A stretch of 47,659 bases of DNA from positions 1 to 47,659 of the forward strand of contig CALMUT010000265.1 of NCBI GenBank assembly GCA_937872925.1. Reading direction: 5' to 3'. Numbering within the stretch: position 1 is the stretch's first letter; each line of letters opens with the position of its first letter. Position numbers and translations under genes: made by a program. The stretch comes from an uncultured Myxococcales bacterium (GTDB lineage Bacteria > Myxococcota_A > Polyangia > Polyangiales > Polyangiaceae). Shown here piece after piece: positions 1-8,590 of this stretch. Below the pieces are notes generated by a model. It was given only the letters and a program-made list of their open reading frames with translations, made no database searches and was not told the origin of the DNA.

Positions 1-100
1 CCGCCCCCGGCGCGCCCGCCCCCCGGGGGCCCCCCCCCCGCCGCCCCCCCCCCCCGCGGCCACCACGGCCGCCCCCCCTTTCCCCCCCGAAATCCGGCCC
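1..100. other. GC-only low-complexity contig edge
   Basis: The first ~100 bases are nearly all C and G in long homopolymer runs, with the first T only around position 79. The sequence normalises abruptly after about position 105. This resembles unresolved sequence at a contig end rather than biology, and any frame read through it is unreliable. Confidence 0.7.
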
Positions 101-298
101 CGCCGATGGATAGTCGAAACAGCACGGCGTCTCCCCGTTGGCGCCGGGCAAACACGTGGCAGTGCAGGTCCCGCCACTTGTGCCTCCCGTGCCTCCGCCG
201 CTGTCGTCCACCTTTTCGTAGGTCGAGACGATGCAGCCCGCTGTGATCAACGCCGCGGCTAGCAGCGTCAGGGTGCGTGAGTACGTCCGCGCGCGCAT
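1..298 (-). CDS. Lipoprotein with Gly/Thr spacer and Cys-rich segment, truncated by window end
   Basis: This is the N-terminal part of a secreted lipoprotein read on the minus strand from the ATG at 298. It begins with a basic stretch (MRARTYSR), then a hydrophobic core, then the lipobox ITAGC with Cys22, so signal peptidase II processing and membrane anchoring are expected. After the Cys comes a polar stretch, a short spacer GGGTGGTSGG, and a segment with CTATC and a CC pair up to about residue 68. Below position ~90 the frame enters the GC-only contig edge and cannot be trusted. The ATG shares one base with the TGA stop of the upstream TPR gene, which suggests translational coupling. The function of the mature part is unknown. 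Confidence 0.6.
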   Translation of the reverse strand, partial: MRARTYSRTLTLLAAALITAGCIVSTYEKVDDSGGGTGGTSGGTCTATCLPGANGETPCCFDYPSAGPDFGGERGGGRGGRGGGGRRGGGPRGAGAPGA

Positions 299-1341
299 CA
301 GAAGCTCCCCTGAACGCGCAGGCTCGCTGGGCCCACGAACAGCTCGGTGCGCCGCGCCGCTTTCGTTTCCTTGTCGCCGGTCAAGAGCAAGACCACCCCG
401 GCGCCCGCGCCGACGGCGCCGATTGCAAAGCCGATAGTCGAGATCAGGCGCATTTGGTTCAAGCTGTCGACGTCGTCGTGGGCTTCCGGGCCGCAGGCTC
501 CGTCGAAGCAGGCGTCGTTCTTGTCCAAGTCGCTCTTCTTGCCCAGCGCCAGCACTCCAGTGATGCCGCCCGCGAGCAGTCCCGCGCCGCCCACACCCAG
601 CGCCACGTAGGCCAACGTGTTGTTGCTGCCACTCGTTCCCGAATCCAATGCCGCGCTGCTCGAACTCGCATTGCTAGCTGACGACTGCGCCGGCGCTTGC
701 GCCGGCGTTTCGGTCGGGGCTGGCGGCGGAACGGGCGCTGCTCCAACCGCGTCTGGGTCGAATTCGAGGTTGATGGTCTCTTTGGCGGCCTCCGCCAGTT
801 GCACGTCCTTGGTCTGCTCTTGACCCTTCCAGCGCGCGACCACGCGCCGCGTGCCCGGGTCCACCGGGCGGGCGATGCCGATCAGGGCGCCGTCGATGGC
901 CACGCCATCCATGCTGAGTTCCACTTCGGACGCCGGCGCACCGGTGACGTTCACTTGCAAGCTGGGGATCTTCGGCAGCAGCTGCGTGCGTTCTTCGCCT
1001 GCTTCTTGCTGCGCCTTCTTGTGGTTCGCTTGGTTCGTTTCAGGGATAGGCAGACGCGTGGTTTCCAGGAAACGCTCCGCGGCCGCGACGTACTTACCCA
1101 GTTTCAACAGCGCGCGTCCGGACCAGAGTCCCAGGGTGGGCGCCTTGACTAGTGCATACGCGCGTTCCAACTTGTCCGAGGCTTCGGTGTAGCGCGCGGC
1201 CTGGTAGTCCTTGACCCCCTCGAAACCGATCTGCCGTGCCGCTGCGATCTTCGCGGCGTCGCTTTGCGCCCATGCCCCTGGGGCGACGGAAAGCGCCGTG
1301 CATAGCGCTGCGGCGAGGGTCCAAATTCGTTTCGAACGCAT
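298..1341 (-). CDS. Secreted TPR/PEGA-like protein with two C-terminal membrane segments (copy A)
   Basis: The 347-residue protein starts with a signal peptide (MRSKRIWTLAAALC, AWAQ cleavage). Residues ~35-120 form TPR-like helices (YQAARYTEASDKLERAY, LLKLGKYVAAAERFL). A PEGA-like beta domain follows at ~130-200 (VELSMDGVAIDG, VDPGTRRVVARWKGQE), then a Pro/Ala/Ser linker. Two hydrophobic segments lie near residues 243-265 and 295-320, flanking a Cys- and Asp-containing loop (CFDGACG). The start at 1341 is chosen because a TAGGAT -10 box ends seven bases upstream and the paralog at 9720-10745 has the same arrangement; an in-frame ATG at 1350 is the alternative. It lies 60 bases after a Ser/Thr kinase gene and overlaps a lipoprotein start, so an envelope signalling operon is likely. 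The biochemical role is not known. Confidence 0.8.
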   Translation of the reverse strand: MRSKRIWTLAAALCTALSVAPGAWAQSDAAKIAAARQIGFEGVKDYQAARYTEASDKLERAYALVKAPTLGLWSGRALLKLGKYVAAAERFLETTRLPIPETNQANHKKAQQEAGEERTQLLPKIPSLQVNVTGAPASEVELSMDGVAIDGALIGIARPVDPGTRRVVARWKGQEQTKDVQLAEAAKETINLEFDPDAVGAAPVPPPAPTETPAQAPAQSSASNASSSSAALDSGTSGSNNTLAYVALGVGGAGLLAGGITGVLALGKKSDLDKNDACFDGACGPEAHDDVDSLNQMRLISTIGFAIGAVGAGAGVVLLLTGDKETKAARRTELFVGPASLRVQGSF

Positions 1342-1348
1342 GACAGGC

Positions 1349-1354
1349 ATCCTA
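1349..1354 (-). promoter_or_regulatory. -10 box for leaderless TPR/PEGA copy A
   Basis: TAGGAT on the minus strand, seven bases before the ATG at 1341. The identical hexamer and spacing occur before paralog copy B. No Shine-Dalgarno sequence is visible, so transcription probably starts at or next to the start codon. Confidence 0.45.
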
Positions 1355-1401
1355 GCGCCAGAAGGCTGCGGGGTGGGCAAGGGGCGCCAACGATTTGTCA
1401 G

Positions 1402-2772
1402 TTAGAGCAACCCCTCCGCGCTACCGGGTACCGACAGCGTGGGCTTCGGTGCGGGTTTGGCGGCACCTGCGGACGGCTCTTTGCCCGTGGTCGGAGTTTT
1501 GGCCGCGGGACGCTGCGCCGGAGCCTGCTTGGCTGTGGGCTTCTCCAGCTCGGGCTCCGCGGCGCCGGCATCTGCTTCGGCGGGCTCTTCCGGTGCAACT
1601 TCAGGCGTGTCGGAGACGCTCAGTTCAGGCGCGGCGCTGGGCGCCGTCTCTGGCGCCGCGGACGCTTCAGTCGTGGCTGCGCGGTTTGCGCCTGCTTGGT
1701 AGCGCGTCAGGGCAAAGTAGCCGCCGCCGGCCACCAGCGCCAAGGCGACCGTGCCCAGCGCAAGCACCGGCACCAAGGCCGAGCGTTTCGGGATGGGATC
1801 CAAAGTGCGGGAGAGTGGCTGGTTCGTGGCGAGGAGAGCGACCTGCTGCGCCGAACCCGCGTTGACGGGCGCAGTCGGTGCCACAGCAGGCAGCGTCGAC
1901 TGCCCCGCAGCGCGGGCGCACACGTCCTTGAGCGCCGTGGCCGCATCCTTGGCGCTGGCAAAGCGCGCATTCGCATCGCGATTCACCGCCGTCGCGAACC
2001 ACTGATCGAATCCTTGGGGCACGGGGCCGACTTGAGACGGCACCGGAATGGGATGAGAGCAGATCCGCAATAGGAGCCCGCCCAAGGCGTCGCTGTCGAA
2101 GGGCAGCTTGCCAAGCAGGGCCTGGTAGCTGATCACGCCCATGGCCCAGATGTCGGTGCGGAAGTCGACTTGACGCTCGCCTTCGGCCTGTTCCGGGCTC
2201 ATATAATACGGCGTGCCCATCATCGCACCGGTGCGGGTGTTCGAGTCGAGGGTGCCAGTCACGCCGGGTTGGAATTTCGCGATGCCAAAGTCGAGTACCT
2301 TCGCGATCAGCTCGTCGTCCGCTTGGGTCAGGTAGATGTTGTCAGGCTTTAGATCGCGATGCACGATTCCGGCTTCGTGCGCTCTGGCGAGGGCGCGGGC
2401 CACGTGGGTCATGATCCGCGACAGCACATCCGGTGTCACGCGCCCTTCCCGCGCCAAGAGTGCGCCCAAGCTTTCCCCCTGCATCAGCTCCATGACGATG
2501 TACGCCATGTCGCCGTCCATGCCGTAGTCCAGGATTTGCACCACGTGCGCGCTTCGGATTGCTGCGGCCGCCTGCGCTTCGCGCACGAAGCGCGTCGTCA
2601 TCTCCTCTGCGCCGCTCAGTGCCGTGCGGATGAACTTGATGGCCACGTCGGCTTTCAGCGCCAGATGCTGCGCGCGCCACACTTCGCCCATGCCGCCGCG
2701 TCCGATACACTCGGCGAGTTGATACTTGTCGGCCAGAATGTGCCCTGGCGCGAGCCCCAAGTCCGGCTGCAC
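1402..2772 (-). CDS. Membrane-anchored Ser/Thr protein kinase (copy A)
   Basis: A 456-residue Hanks-type kinase. Seen in the sequence: Gly-rich loop GRGGMGEVW (~25-32), VAIK lysine at 46, catalytic HRDLKPDN with Asp140, DFG Asp161, and activation-segment end GTPYYMSPEQ. A single membrane segment lies at ~329-352, followed by a Glu/Pro/Ala/Lys-rich tail, probably periplasmic. The kinase would phosphorylate cytoplasmic substrates. I chose the GTG at 2772 because TATCCT ends six bases upstream. The frame stays open to 2904, but that stretch is Arg/Pro-rich, does not resemble a kinase N-terminus and would overlap the divergent histidine kinase. The gene is followed after 60 bases by the TPR/PEGA gene, its probable operon partner. 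Confidence 0.9.
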   Translation of the reverse strand: MQPDLGLAPGHILADKYQLAECIGRGGMGEVWRAQHLALKADVAIKFIRTALSGAEEMTTRFVREAQAAAAIRSAHVVQILDYGMDGDMAYIVMELMQGESLGALLAREGRVTPDVLSRIMTHVARALARAHEAGIVHRDLKPDNIYLTQADDELIAKVLDFGIAKFQPGVTGTLDSNTRTGAMMGTPYYMSPEQAEGERQVDFRTDIWAMGVISYQALLGKLPFDSDALGGLLLRICSHPIPVPSQVGPVPQGFDQWFATAVNRDANARFASAKDAATALKDVCARAAGQSTLPAVAPTAPVNAGSAQQVALLATNQPLSRTLDPIPKRSALVPVLALGTVALALVAGGGYFALTRYQAGANRAATTEASAAPETAPSAAPELSVSDTPEVAPEEPAEADAGAAEPELEKPTAKQAPAQRPAAKTPTTGKEPSAGAAKPAPKPTLSVPGSAEGLL

Positions 2773-2778
2773 GGCTTC

Positions 2779-2784
2779 AGGATA
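2779..2784 (-). promoter_or_regulatory. -10 box for leaderless kinase A
   Basis: TATCCT on the minus strand, six bases before the GTG at 2772. A weak -35 (TTTCGA) lies about 18 bases further upstream. No ribosome-binding site is seen, consistent with a leaderless mRNA starting at GTG. Confidence 0.45.
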
Positions 2785-2897
2785 GCCGACGGGGGCGCGG
2801 CGTCGAAATGTCCAGCAGAACGCCGCGGATCTCCGGGGGATCCGCAGCAAGCGCGGAGCCCCGGCACCCGGCGCGGCGGCCCGTGCCGTGCTAGCGC

Positions 2898-5030
2898 TTG
2901 GCAAAGGCCCGCGACTCGCGCTACCTCGAAGGCGTGCGACATCCCGCGCCAGACGCGATGCTGGACGCGCTCGGGTGCGTGGCGTTCGAGTGTGACGGCG
3001 AAGGCAAGCTCACGTTTCTGAACCCGCTGTGGGAACGGCTCACCGGCTACAGCGTCGAGGAGTGTCTCGGTCGCCACTATCTCGATTTCGCCCCGCCGGA
3101 TCGCGCGCCGGAGTACCTCAAGCGGTTCGCACAGGCCGCGACCGAGCGCCGCCCGGTGGTGGCGTACGAAAGCGAATGCCTGACCAAGGATGGCCGGCGG
3201 CTCTGGATCGAATCCCACGCGACGCCGGAGTTCGACGCTGACGGCAAGCTGTTCCGCCTCCGCGGTACCTTGATCGACATCAACGCGCGTCGCGCTCTCC
3301 AGGAAAAAGAACGCAACCGAGAGCGCGACGCGCGGCTACTGTTGGAATGCTCCGCGGAGCTGCAGCGCGCCGAGTCGTTCCAGCAGGTCGTCGACACCGT
3401 CGCAACGCTCATGTGGCAGCGCCTCCGCTGCGGCACCACGGTGCTGTACTCCGTCGACGTCGCTGCCGACCGCATGATGCTTGAGGGCGTCGCGGGCACG
3501 CACGCTGAAACGACTCGAAAGCGTCTGGGGATGCTTCCATACTCGAAGGATCCGATCATTCAGGAGATGCAGCGCTCACGAGTGCCAGCGCTCGTTCTGG
3601 ATGCCAGCAGCGACGAGCGGGTGCACGCGCGGTTTTCCGAGAGTGGGCTGCGGATCATGTTCGGCGCGCCGCTTTGGTCCGTCGACCAGCAGCTGGGCTT
3701 GCTCGGGACGGGCGTCTTCGAGGGTGAACCGACGCCGGAACTCGGTCCCCTCGAGCTGGAGCTCATGGCCGCCTTGGGCGCTCACGTCAGTATGGCGACC
3801 AGTCGGATCCGCCTTTCGGCGGAGCGCGAACGGCAGCGCCAACGCGACCAAGAACTCGAACGCCGCCTGTCCGAGTCCCGGCGTCTGGAGAGCCTCGGCA
3901 TGCTCGCTGGCGGCATCGCTCACGACTTCAACAACGTGCTGGTGGGCGTGTTGGGCAACGCTTCGCTCGTGCGGGACACCCTCGGCCCAACTCACCCGAT
4001 GCATGAGGCCTTGGCTGACATCTGTCTCTCGGCAAAGCGTGCGGCGCGCCTGGCCGGACGCATGCTGACTTATTCCGGAGGCAAACCCATTCAGCGCGGC
4101 GCTGTGACCCTCGCCAATCTCATAGCGGAGACGATCACGATCGTGACTGCGGGGGTGTCGAAGTCGACGACCTTCATAGTGGACGACGTCGATGCCGACT
4201 TGGCGGTGCGCGGCAGCGCGGTGGAGCTGCAACAAGTGCTGCTCAATCTATTGACGAACGCCAGTGAGTCCGCGCGGGGCGCTGCGGTCCGCGTACAGGT
4301 TTCTGCGATCTCCGCGGAACTCGACGCGGCGTTCCTTGCCGGCTGCATCGGCAGTCAGCTAGAGCCGGGCCGCTATGCGGTGCTCTGCGTCGAGGACAAC
4401 GGAGCGGGTATCGATCCAGAGATCCGTCCGATGATGTTCGATCCCTTTGCGTCTACCCGCGGGACCGGTCATGGCTTTGGCCTGGCAAGCGTGCTCGGTA
4501 TCGCCCGCGCACACGCAGGAACGCTGCACGTGTCCGACGCAACTCCCTCCGGTACCCGCATTTGCGTCATCCTTCCGCTGTCCGAAGACAAGGATTCTTC
4601 TCAGAGCGGAGAGATGCCGGCACAAAGCAGCGGGGTGGGTCAGCCCATTGGGCGCGTGGCCCTGGTCGTCGACGACGAAGCCATGGTGCGCGCGTTCCTC
4701 AGGCGCGCGCTTGAACTCCAGCAATTCCGTGTGCTCGAAGCGGTTGATGGCGAAGATGCCTTGAAGCAGCTGGCGGCGCAGCGACTCGACTTGGTCGTGC
4801 TCGACCTGACGATGCCCAAACGCAGCGGCAAAGAAGTGCTGGCGCAGCTTCGATCCGAGCAGCCGCGGCTGCCAGTGATCTTGGCGTCGGGCTACACCGT
4901 ATCGGACGCCGTGGCGGACGCTGACCCCCACACCCGCATATTGCAGAAGCCCTACGCCTTGGCAGCACTCCTCGACACCATTGGTGAGCTATTTGCCGTG
5001 TCCAAGGCCGCCGAGCCTGGCACCACGTGA
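2898..5030 (+). CDS. PAS-GAF hybrid histidine kinase with C-terminal receiver
   Basis: Up to 710 residues, soluble, with no membrane segment. Domains in order: PAS (~20-130, GYSVEECLGRHYLDF), GAF (~150-300), HisKA with GGIAHDFNNVL and phospho-acceptor His342, HATPase with N-box LLNLLTNASE, DNGAGI and GHGFGLASV (~400-560), and a C-terminal REC domain with VLDLTMP and Asp636 plus the conserved Lys in LQKPYA. The FNN-type H-box is typical of kinases carrying an attached receiver. It may relay phosphate internally and then to a partner not encoded here. The start is uncertain: the first possible codon is TTG at 2898, GTG at 2934 or ATG at 2958 would also keep the whole PAS domain, and none has a good Shine-Dalgarno sequence. 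It is divergent from kinase A. Confidence 0.92.
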   Translation: MAKARDSRYLEGVRHPAPDAMLDALGCVAFECDGEGKLTFLNPLWERLTGYSVEECLGRHYLDFAPPDRAPEYLKRFAQAATERRPVVAYESECLTKDGRRLWIESHATPEFDADGKLFRLRGTLIDINARRALQEKERNRERDARLLLECSAELQRAESFQQVVDTVATLMWQRLRCGTTVLYSVDVAADRMMLEGVAGTHAETTRKRLGMLPYSKDPIIQEMQRSRVPALVLDASSDERVHARFSESGLRIMFGAPLWSVDQQLGLLGTGVFEGEPTPELGPLELELMAALGAHVSMATSRIRLSAERERQRQRDQELERRLSESRRLESLGMLAGGIAHDFNNVLVGVLGNASLVRDTLGPTHPMHEALADICLSAKRAARLAGRMLTYSGGKPIQRGAVTLANLIAETITIVTAGVSKSTTFIVDDVDADLAVRGSAVELQQVLLNLLTNASESARGAAVRVQVSAISAELDAAFLAGCIGSQLEPGRYAVLCVEDNGAGIDPEIRPMMFDPFASTRGTGHGFGLASVLGIARAHAGTLHVSDATPSGTRICVILPLSEDKDSSQSGEMPAQSSGVGQPIGRVALVVDDEAMVRAFLRRALELQQFRVLEAVDGEDALKQLAAQRLDLVVLDLTMPKRSGKEVLAQLRSEQPRLPVILASGYTVSDAVADADPHTRILQKPYALAALLDTIGELFAVSKAAEPGTT

Positions 5031-5095
5031 CGCTCGGCGGGTCCCGTGCGACACTCATGGTGTCGTTGGGGGCTTTTTCGATTTCCGAGGTGAAA

Positions 5096-6652
5096 ATGAA
5101 ACGCTTGAGTGCCTCCTTTGCGCTTTGTGCCCTTGCGGCCACTGCCTGTGGAACCGAAGTAGACGTTGCGCAGCGCACGCCCGTGTCGGAACAGTCCACC
5201 GCCATCGTCGGGGGTGTGGACGATACGGGTGCCGGCGCGCACCCTGCCGTGATCTTCATCACCGCAGGCGGCGGCGCTTGCACGGGCGCGCTGGTCGCGC
5301 CGAACTTGGTACTGACGGCGCGCCACTGCGTTTCCCAAAACATCACGCAGGGCATTGGCTGCGACATCTATGGGCAGTCCCAAAACGGCAACCACGTCGG
5401 CAGCGACTACACGCCGTCGTCCTTGAAGATACATACCGGGGCCAACCCGGGCGGAACGGTCGCTGTGGGCAAACAGATCCTGCACCCAGCGGGACAGAAT
5501 CTCTGCAACAACGACGTCGCACTGATCGTGCTCGACAAAGCCGTCACCGGCATCACGCCTCTCAAGTTGCGGCTGGACTGGGGACCGCAGATCGGCGAGC
5601 TGGCGACGGCCGTTGGCTACGGATCCATCAACGACATTGGGCAAGGAGCCGGCAAGCGGCGTCGCCGCAGCAACGTACCGGTGATCAGTGCCGGTCAAGA
5701 TTGGAACGAGCTCAACGGCGCCGGCGAGGTTTCCGTCGGCCAGTCCGTATGCAGCGGGGACTCCGGCGGGCCGCTTATCTCGGCGGCGGGCACGATCATC
5801 GGCGTGGCTTCTCGCGTCTCAAAGTGCACGGATCCGAAGGCCAGCGCCAAGTACGCTCGCGTCGATTTCCAGAAGTCGCTGATCTTGCAGGCCTTCGCCG
5901 CGGCGGGCGCCACGCCGGGGGTCGAACCGGGGCCGGCGCCGCCACCTTTGGTCAAGAAAGACACCGGCAAGAGCCCGTGCAAGACCGGTGCAGAGTGCCA
6001 ATCGAATCTATGCCAGCAGGCACAAGGCTATTGCACGAACTTCTGCACGGCGTTCCCGTGCCCTTCGGGCATGTGGTGCGCTGAAGGCAGCGTGAACATC
6101 AGCGGGCAGACCATCACTGACAAGTTCTGCCAACCACTGGCGGGCACTTCCGCGTGCGATACATGCCGCCTGGGGCAATGCATCAATGTTGCCACCACGT
6201 GCAACAACAACGCCGACTGCAAGAAGCTGCTGGCCTGCGCGGACGCCTGCACGGACCAGACTTGCGTGGAGGCATGCATTGCCGCCAACCCGGCCGGCGC
6301 CGCGGACTACGACAGCATCACCTATTGCGCATGCAATACGACGTGCAAAACAGACTGCGCCACACAGTGCTTCGGCACCGCGGGCGCCGGCGGCGGCGCG
6401 GGTCAAGCAGGCGCTGGGGGTAGTGCGGGGAGCGCTGGCAGCGGGTCCGGCGCCTCGCCAGGCTTCGGCGGCAGCCCTGGGGTCGGCGGCGCAGGGGGTG
6501 CGGCCGGCACTCCCACGACGAGCGACTCCGGCAGCAGCGGCGGGTGTTCCACTCGCGGCGGCGGTTCCCAGACCTACTGGCACGCGCTGTTGTTCTTGGC
6601 GCTCGGCGTGGGCCTGCGTCGCCGCCGCGTATGGGCGCGGTCACGCGTCTAA
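5096..6652 (+). CDS. Trypsin-like serine protease with Cys-rich region and MYXO-CTERM-like tail
   Basis: A 518-residue exported S1-family protease. ATG 5096 follows GAGGTGAAA and opens a signal peptide with a possible lipobox (LAATAC). The chymotrypsin-fold domain starts at IVGG (the usual activation junction) and has the triad His77 (TARHC), Asp140 (NNDVAL) and Ser223 (GDSGGP). After a Pro-rich hinge comes a Cys-rich region (~300-425) with many paired cysteines, then a Gly/Ala/Ser stalk. The C-terminus has a Cys (SGGCST), a hydrophobic segment and an RRRR cluster, the layout of MYXO-CTERM sorting signals that anchor proteins at the myxobacterial surface. The substrate is unknown. Its 3' end overlaps the convergent oxidoreductase gene by 12 bases. 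Confidence 0.93.
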   Translation: MKRLSASFALCALAATACGTEVDVAQRTPVSEQSTAIVGGVDDTGAGAHPAVIFITAGGGACTGALVAPNLVLTARHCVSQNITQGIGCDIYGQSQNGNHVGSDYTPSSLKIHTGANPGGTVAVGKQILHPAGQNLCNNDVALIVLDKAVTGITPLKLRLDWGPQIGELATAVGYGSINDIGQGAGKRRRRSNVPVISAGQDWNELNGAGEVSVGQSVCSGDSGGPLISAAGTIIGVASRVSKCTDPKASAKYARVDFQKSLILQAFAAAGATPGVEPGPAPPPLVKKDTGKSPCKTGAECQSNLCQQAQGYCTNFCTAFPCPSGMWCAEGSVNISGQTITDKFCQPLAGTSACDTCRLGQCINVATTCNNNADCKKLLACADACTDQTCVEACIAANPAGAADYDSITYCACNTTCKTDCATQCFGTAGAGGGAGQAGAGGSAGSAGSGSGASPGFGGSPGVGGAGGAAGTPTTSDSGSSGGCSTRGGGSQTYWHALLFLALGVGLRRRRVWARSRV

Positions 6653-7846
6653 GGATCGTACGGCTCGCTTGGGCGAGAAATACAGGGCAAACGCCACGAG
6701 CCGGGACAGCGTCGGCTTCGGCTCGCGTCCCTTGGCGATGCGTGTGATCTGTGCTTGATACCAGGCGCCTTGCACCAAGGCGTCGAGTGCCTTTTGCCCC
6801 GTACTGAGCTTCGGTTGCACGGCTTCGGTCGCACGCCCCGCCAGCAGGCGCGCGGGCAAGTCAGGCTCTGACGCCAGTGGACGCGCCATGCCGACGAGGT
6901 CCAAGGCGCCGCTCTCCAGCGCAGCGTTCATGCCGGCGGCGCTGCGGAATCCGCCGGTCACCAGTAAGGGCAGCTGACTGATTTGGCGCACCTTTTCCGC
7001 GTACTCCAAGAAGAACGCTTCCCGGGCCTGCGTGCGATCGGATTTGGGTTCGTCGAACATGCGGGCGGATTCGTAGGTGCCGCCGGAGATTTCCAACAGG
7101 TCGATGCCTTCGGCGTCCAGGGCGCGCACGACGGCAAGGCTCTCCTCTTCGTCGAATCCCCCGCGCTGGAAGTCGGCACTGTTGAGCTTCACCGACAAGA
7201 TCGCTTTGTCGCCGATCGCCACTCGTACCGCGCGCACGAGCTCCAACAAGAACCGCCGTCGCTTTTCCGGCGTCCCGCCCCATTCGTCTTCCCGCAGATT
7301 CGTTAGCGGCGATAGGAACTGGCTGATCAAGTAGCCATGGGCGGCGTGCAGCTGCACTCCGTCGAAGCCCGCTTCCATGCACAGGGCTGCCGAGCGTGCG
7401 AAGCGCTCGATCAGCGCCTCGATCTCCTCGCTGCGCAGCGCCCGGGGCACGGCGAAGGCTCCCTTGATCATCCGCACGGGCACCGCGGACGGCGCTACGG
7501 GCTCTCGGGTCAACGTGCGGGGGCTCTGCCGCCCCGGGTGATTCAGCTGCACGATCCCTAGGGTGTCGTCATGGCGCGCCGCCGTTGCCCAGTCGACAAA
7601 ACGCGGCAGGTCCTGGGCGCTCTCCAGCCACACATTTCCGGTTTCACCCAGCGCGCCACTATCCACCATTACGTTGCCGGTGATGAGGAGCGCGGCCCCA
7701 CCCCGAGACCAGCGTTCGTAAAGGCGCCAGTGTCCAAGATTCGGTGCGCCCGAATCGTCCGCCAAGCGTTCGCTCATTGCGCTCTTCACGATCCGGTTCT
7801 TTAAGGTGTGGCCTGAGGGCAGCGTGAGCGGTTGGCTGAGTTTCAT
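6641..7846 (-). CDS. NADH:flavin oxidoreductase, Old Yellow Enzyme family
   Basis: A 401-residue TIM-barrel flavoprotein expected to bind FMN and reduce activated alkenes or similar substrates with NAD(P)H. Recognisable parts are the N-terminal LKNRIVKSAM, the substrate-binding pair in QLHAAHGYLISQFLSP (His167, His170), the SVKLNS strand, GIDLLEISGG, and the phosphate-binding LVTGGFRSA and LVGMARPL near the C-terminus. The usual YGGS motif reads WGGT. The start directly abuts the stop of the tetR-family gene with no spacer, so both form a two-gene operon controlled by the palindromic operator at 8441-8476. A detoxification or electrophile-response role is inferred from this pairing, which is common for the family. 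Confidence 0.92.
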   Translation of the reverse strand: MKLSQPLTLPSGHTLKNRIVKSAMSERLADDSGAPNLGHWRLYERWSRGGAALLITGNVMVDSGALGETGNVWLESAQDLPRFVDWATAARHDDTLGIVQLNHPGRQSPRTLTREPVAPSAVPVRMIKGAFAVPRALRSEEIEALIERFARSAALCMEAGFDGVQLHAAHGYLISQFLSPLTNLREDEWGGTPEKRRRFLLELVRAVRVAIGDKAILSVKLNSADFQRGGFDEEESLAVVRALDAEGIDLLEISGGTYESARMFDEPKSDRTQAREAFFLEYAEKVRQISQLPLLVTGGFRSAAGMNAALESGALDLVGMARPLASEPDLPARLLAGRATEAVQPKLSTGQKALDALVQGAWYQAQITRIAKGREPKPTLSRLVAFALYFSPKRAVRSLDA

Positions 7847-8443
7847 CTACGTTTCCTTCTTGCTTGTGGGTGCGATGCGAGCGGCCAGTTGCCTGGCCAA
7901 GGTGGCGGCCATTTCTCGATCAGAGATTTCGATACGCGCCACGTTGGCGCGACCCGTAGCCGCCAACGTCACCAAGCCGTGCAGGCCTGCGTAGAGCAGC
8001 CGCACGTCAGTTTCCGCGCAGGTGGAGCCTCGTGCTTCGAGGGCGCGCACGAGAGCCTTCCACATTCCCAGACCGGGCATATCCGAGGCGAGCGCGCCGC
8101 TTTCTCGTAGTGCTTGCCAGTCGTACTGCCGCTCGAACATCAGCCCGTACAGCTCGCGGTGTTCGAGCCCAAAGCGCACAAACGCTTCGGCAAGATCCGC
8201 CAGGCTGCCTCCCTGCCCCAGCACGGCCGCCTGCTCCTTTGCCAGCTTCTCGAAGCCGGCCTGCGCGACGTGATGCAAGAAGCCGTCGAGGCTGCCAAAG
8301 TGGTGATACAGCGCGCCCGTGGTCTTGCCGAGGCGCTCCCCCATGCTCCGCGCTGTCAGATCTTCCGCGCGCAGCTCACCGCCCAGCAGCGCGGCGAGCA
8401 CGGTCTGCACTGCGTTTTTTGCGCTGGAAGAAAGCCCTGACAT
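7847..8443 (-). CDS. TetR-family transcriptional repressor
   Basis: A 198-residue regulator. The N-terminal helix-turn-helix is visible at ~5-60 (LTARSMGERLGKTTGALYHH), with the typical recognition-helix ending YHHFGSLDGF. The C-terminal ~130 residues form the ligand/dimer domain (GLEHRELYGLMFER). ATG 8443 is used rather than the upstream in-frame ATG at 8464, because the latter lies inside the operator and too close to the -10 box. A perfect 13-base inverted repeat covers the promoter and the start codon, so autorepression is very likely. It is cotranscribed with the flavin oxidoreductase, whose substrate class may include the inducer. Confidence 0.92.
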   Translation of the reverse strand: MSGLSSSAKNAVQTVLAALLGGELRAEDLTARSMGERLGKTTGALYHHFGSLDGFLHHVAQAGFEKLAKEQAAVLGQGGSLADLAEAFVRFGLEHRELYGLMFERQYDWQALRESGALASDMPGLGMWKALVRALEARGSTCAETDVRLLYAGLHGLVTLAATGRANVARIEISDREMAATLARQLAARIAPTSKKET

Positions 8444-8476
8444 AACGTTGTTACGCCAGAACATAACAACGTTATG
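8441..8476. promoter_or_regulatory. Probable TetR operator: 13-bp perfect inverted repeat
   Basis: CATAACGTTGTTA at 8441-8453 and its exact reverse complement TAACAACGTTATG at 8464-8476, separated by ten bases. It covers the -10 box and the start codon of the tetR-family gene. The lower GC of the arms stands out from the surroundings. Confidence 0.8.
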
Positions 8477-8487
8477 GAGTACGTCAA
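8460..8487 (-). promoter_or_regulatory. Promoter of tetR-oxidoreductase operon
   Basis: Minus strand: -35 TTGACG (8482-8487), 16-base spacer, -10 TATGTT (8460-8465). The operator arms overlap the spacer and lie downstream of the -10, so repressor binding would block RNA polymerase. Confidence 0.6.
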
Positions 8488-8533
8488 GCGCCGCCCAGCA
8501 ATCGCGAAAACCCTGCGTATTAGCCAGTTTGCG

Positions 8534-8561
8534 TTGCGGAGCCCCCCAAGCGCGCTAGGCT
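8534..8561 (+). promoter_or_regulatory. Probable promoter of the phosphatase lipoprotein gene
   Basis: -35 TTGCGG (8534-8539), 16-base spacer, -10 TAGGCT (8556-8561). This leaves a leader of about 25 bases containing CTGGAG before the ATG at 8591. The site is outside the TetR operator, so independent control is likely. Confidence 0.4.
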
Positions 8562-8590
8562 CCGCCGGTTACTTTCTGGAGCAAGAAAAG

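Noticed and set aside
2772..2904. N-terminal extension of kinase A up to 2904
   Set aside because: The extension is Arg/Pro/Ala-rich, would overlap the divergent histidine kinase and lacks a promoter; the GTG at 2772 with TATCCT six bases upstream fits better.
6641..6652. Frameshift at the protease/oxidoreductase junction
   Set aside because: Both proteins have complete, typical C-termini; the 12-base overlap is an ordinary convergent overlap.
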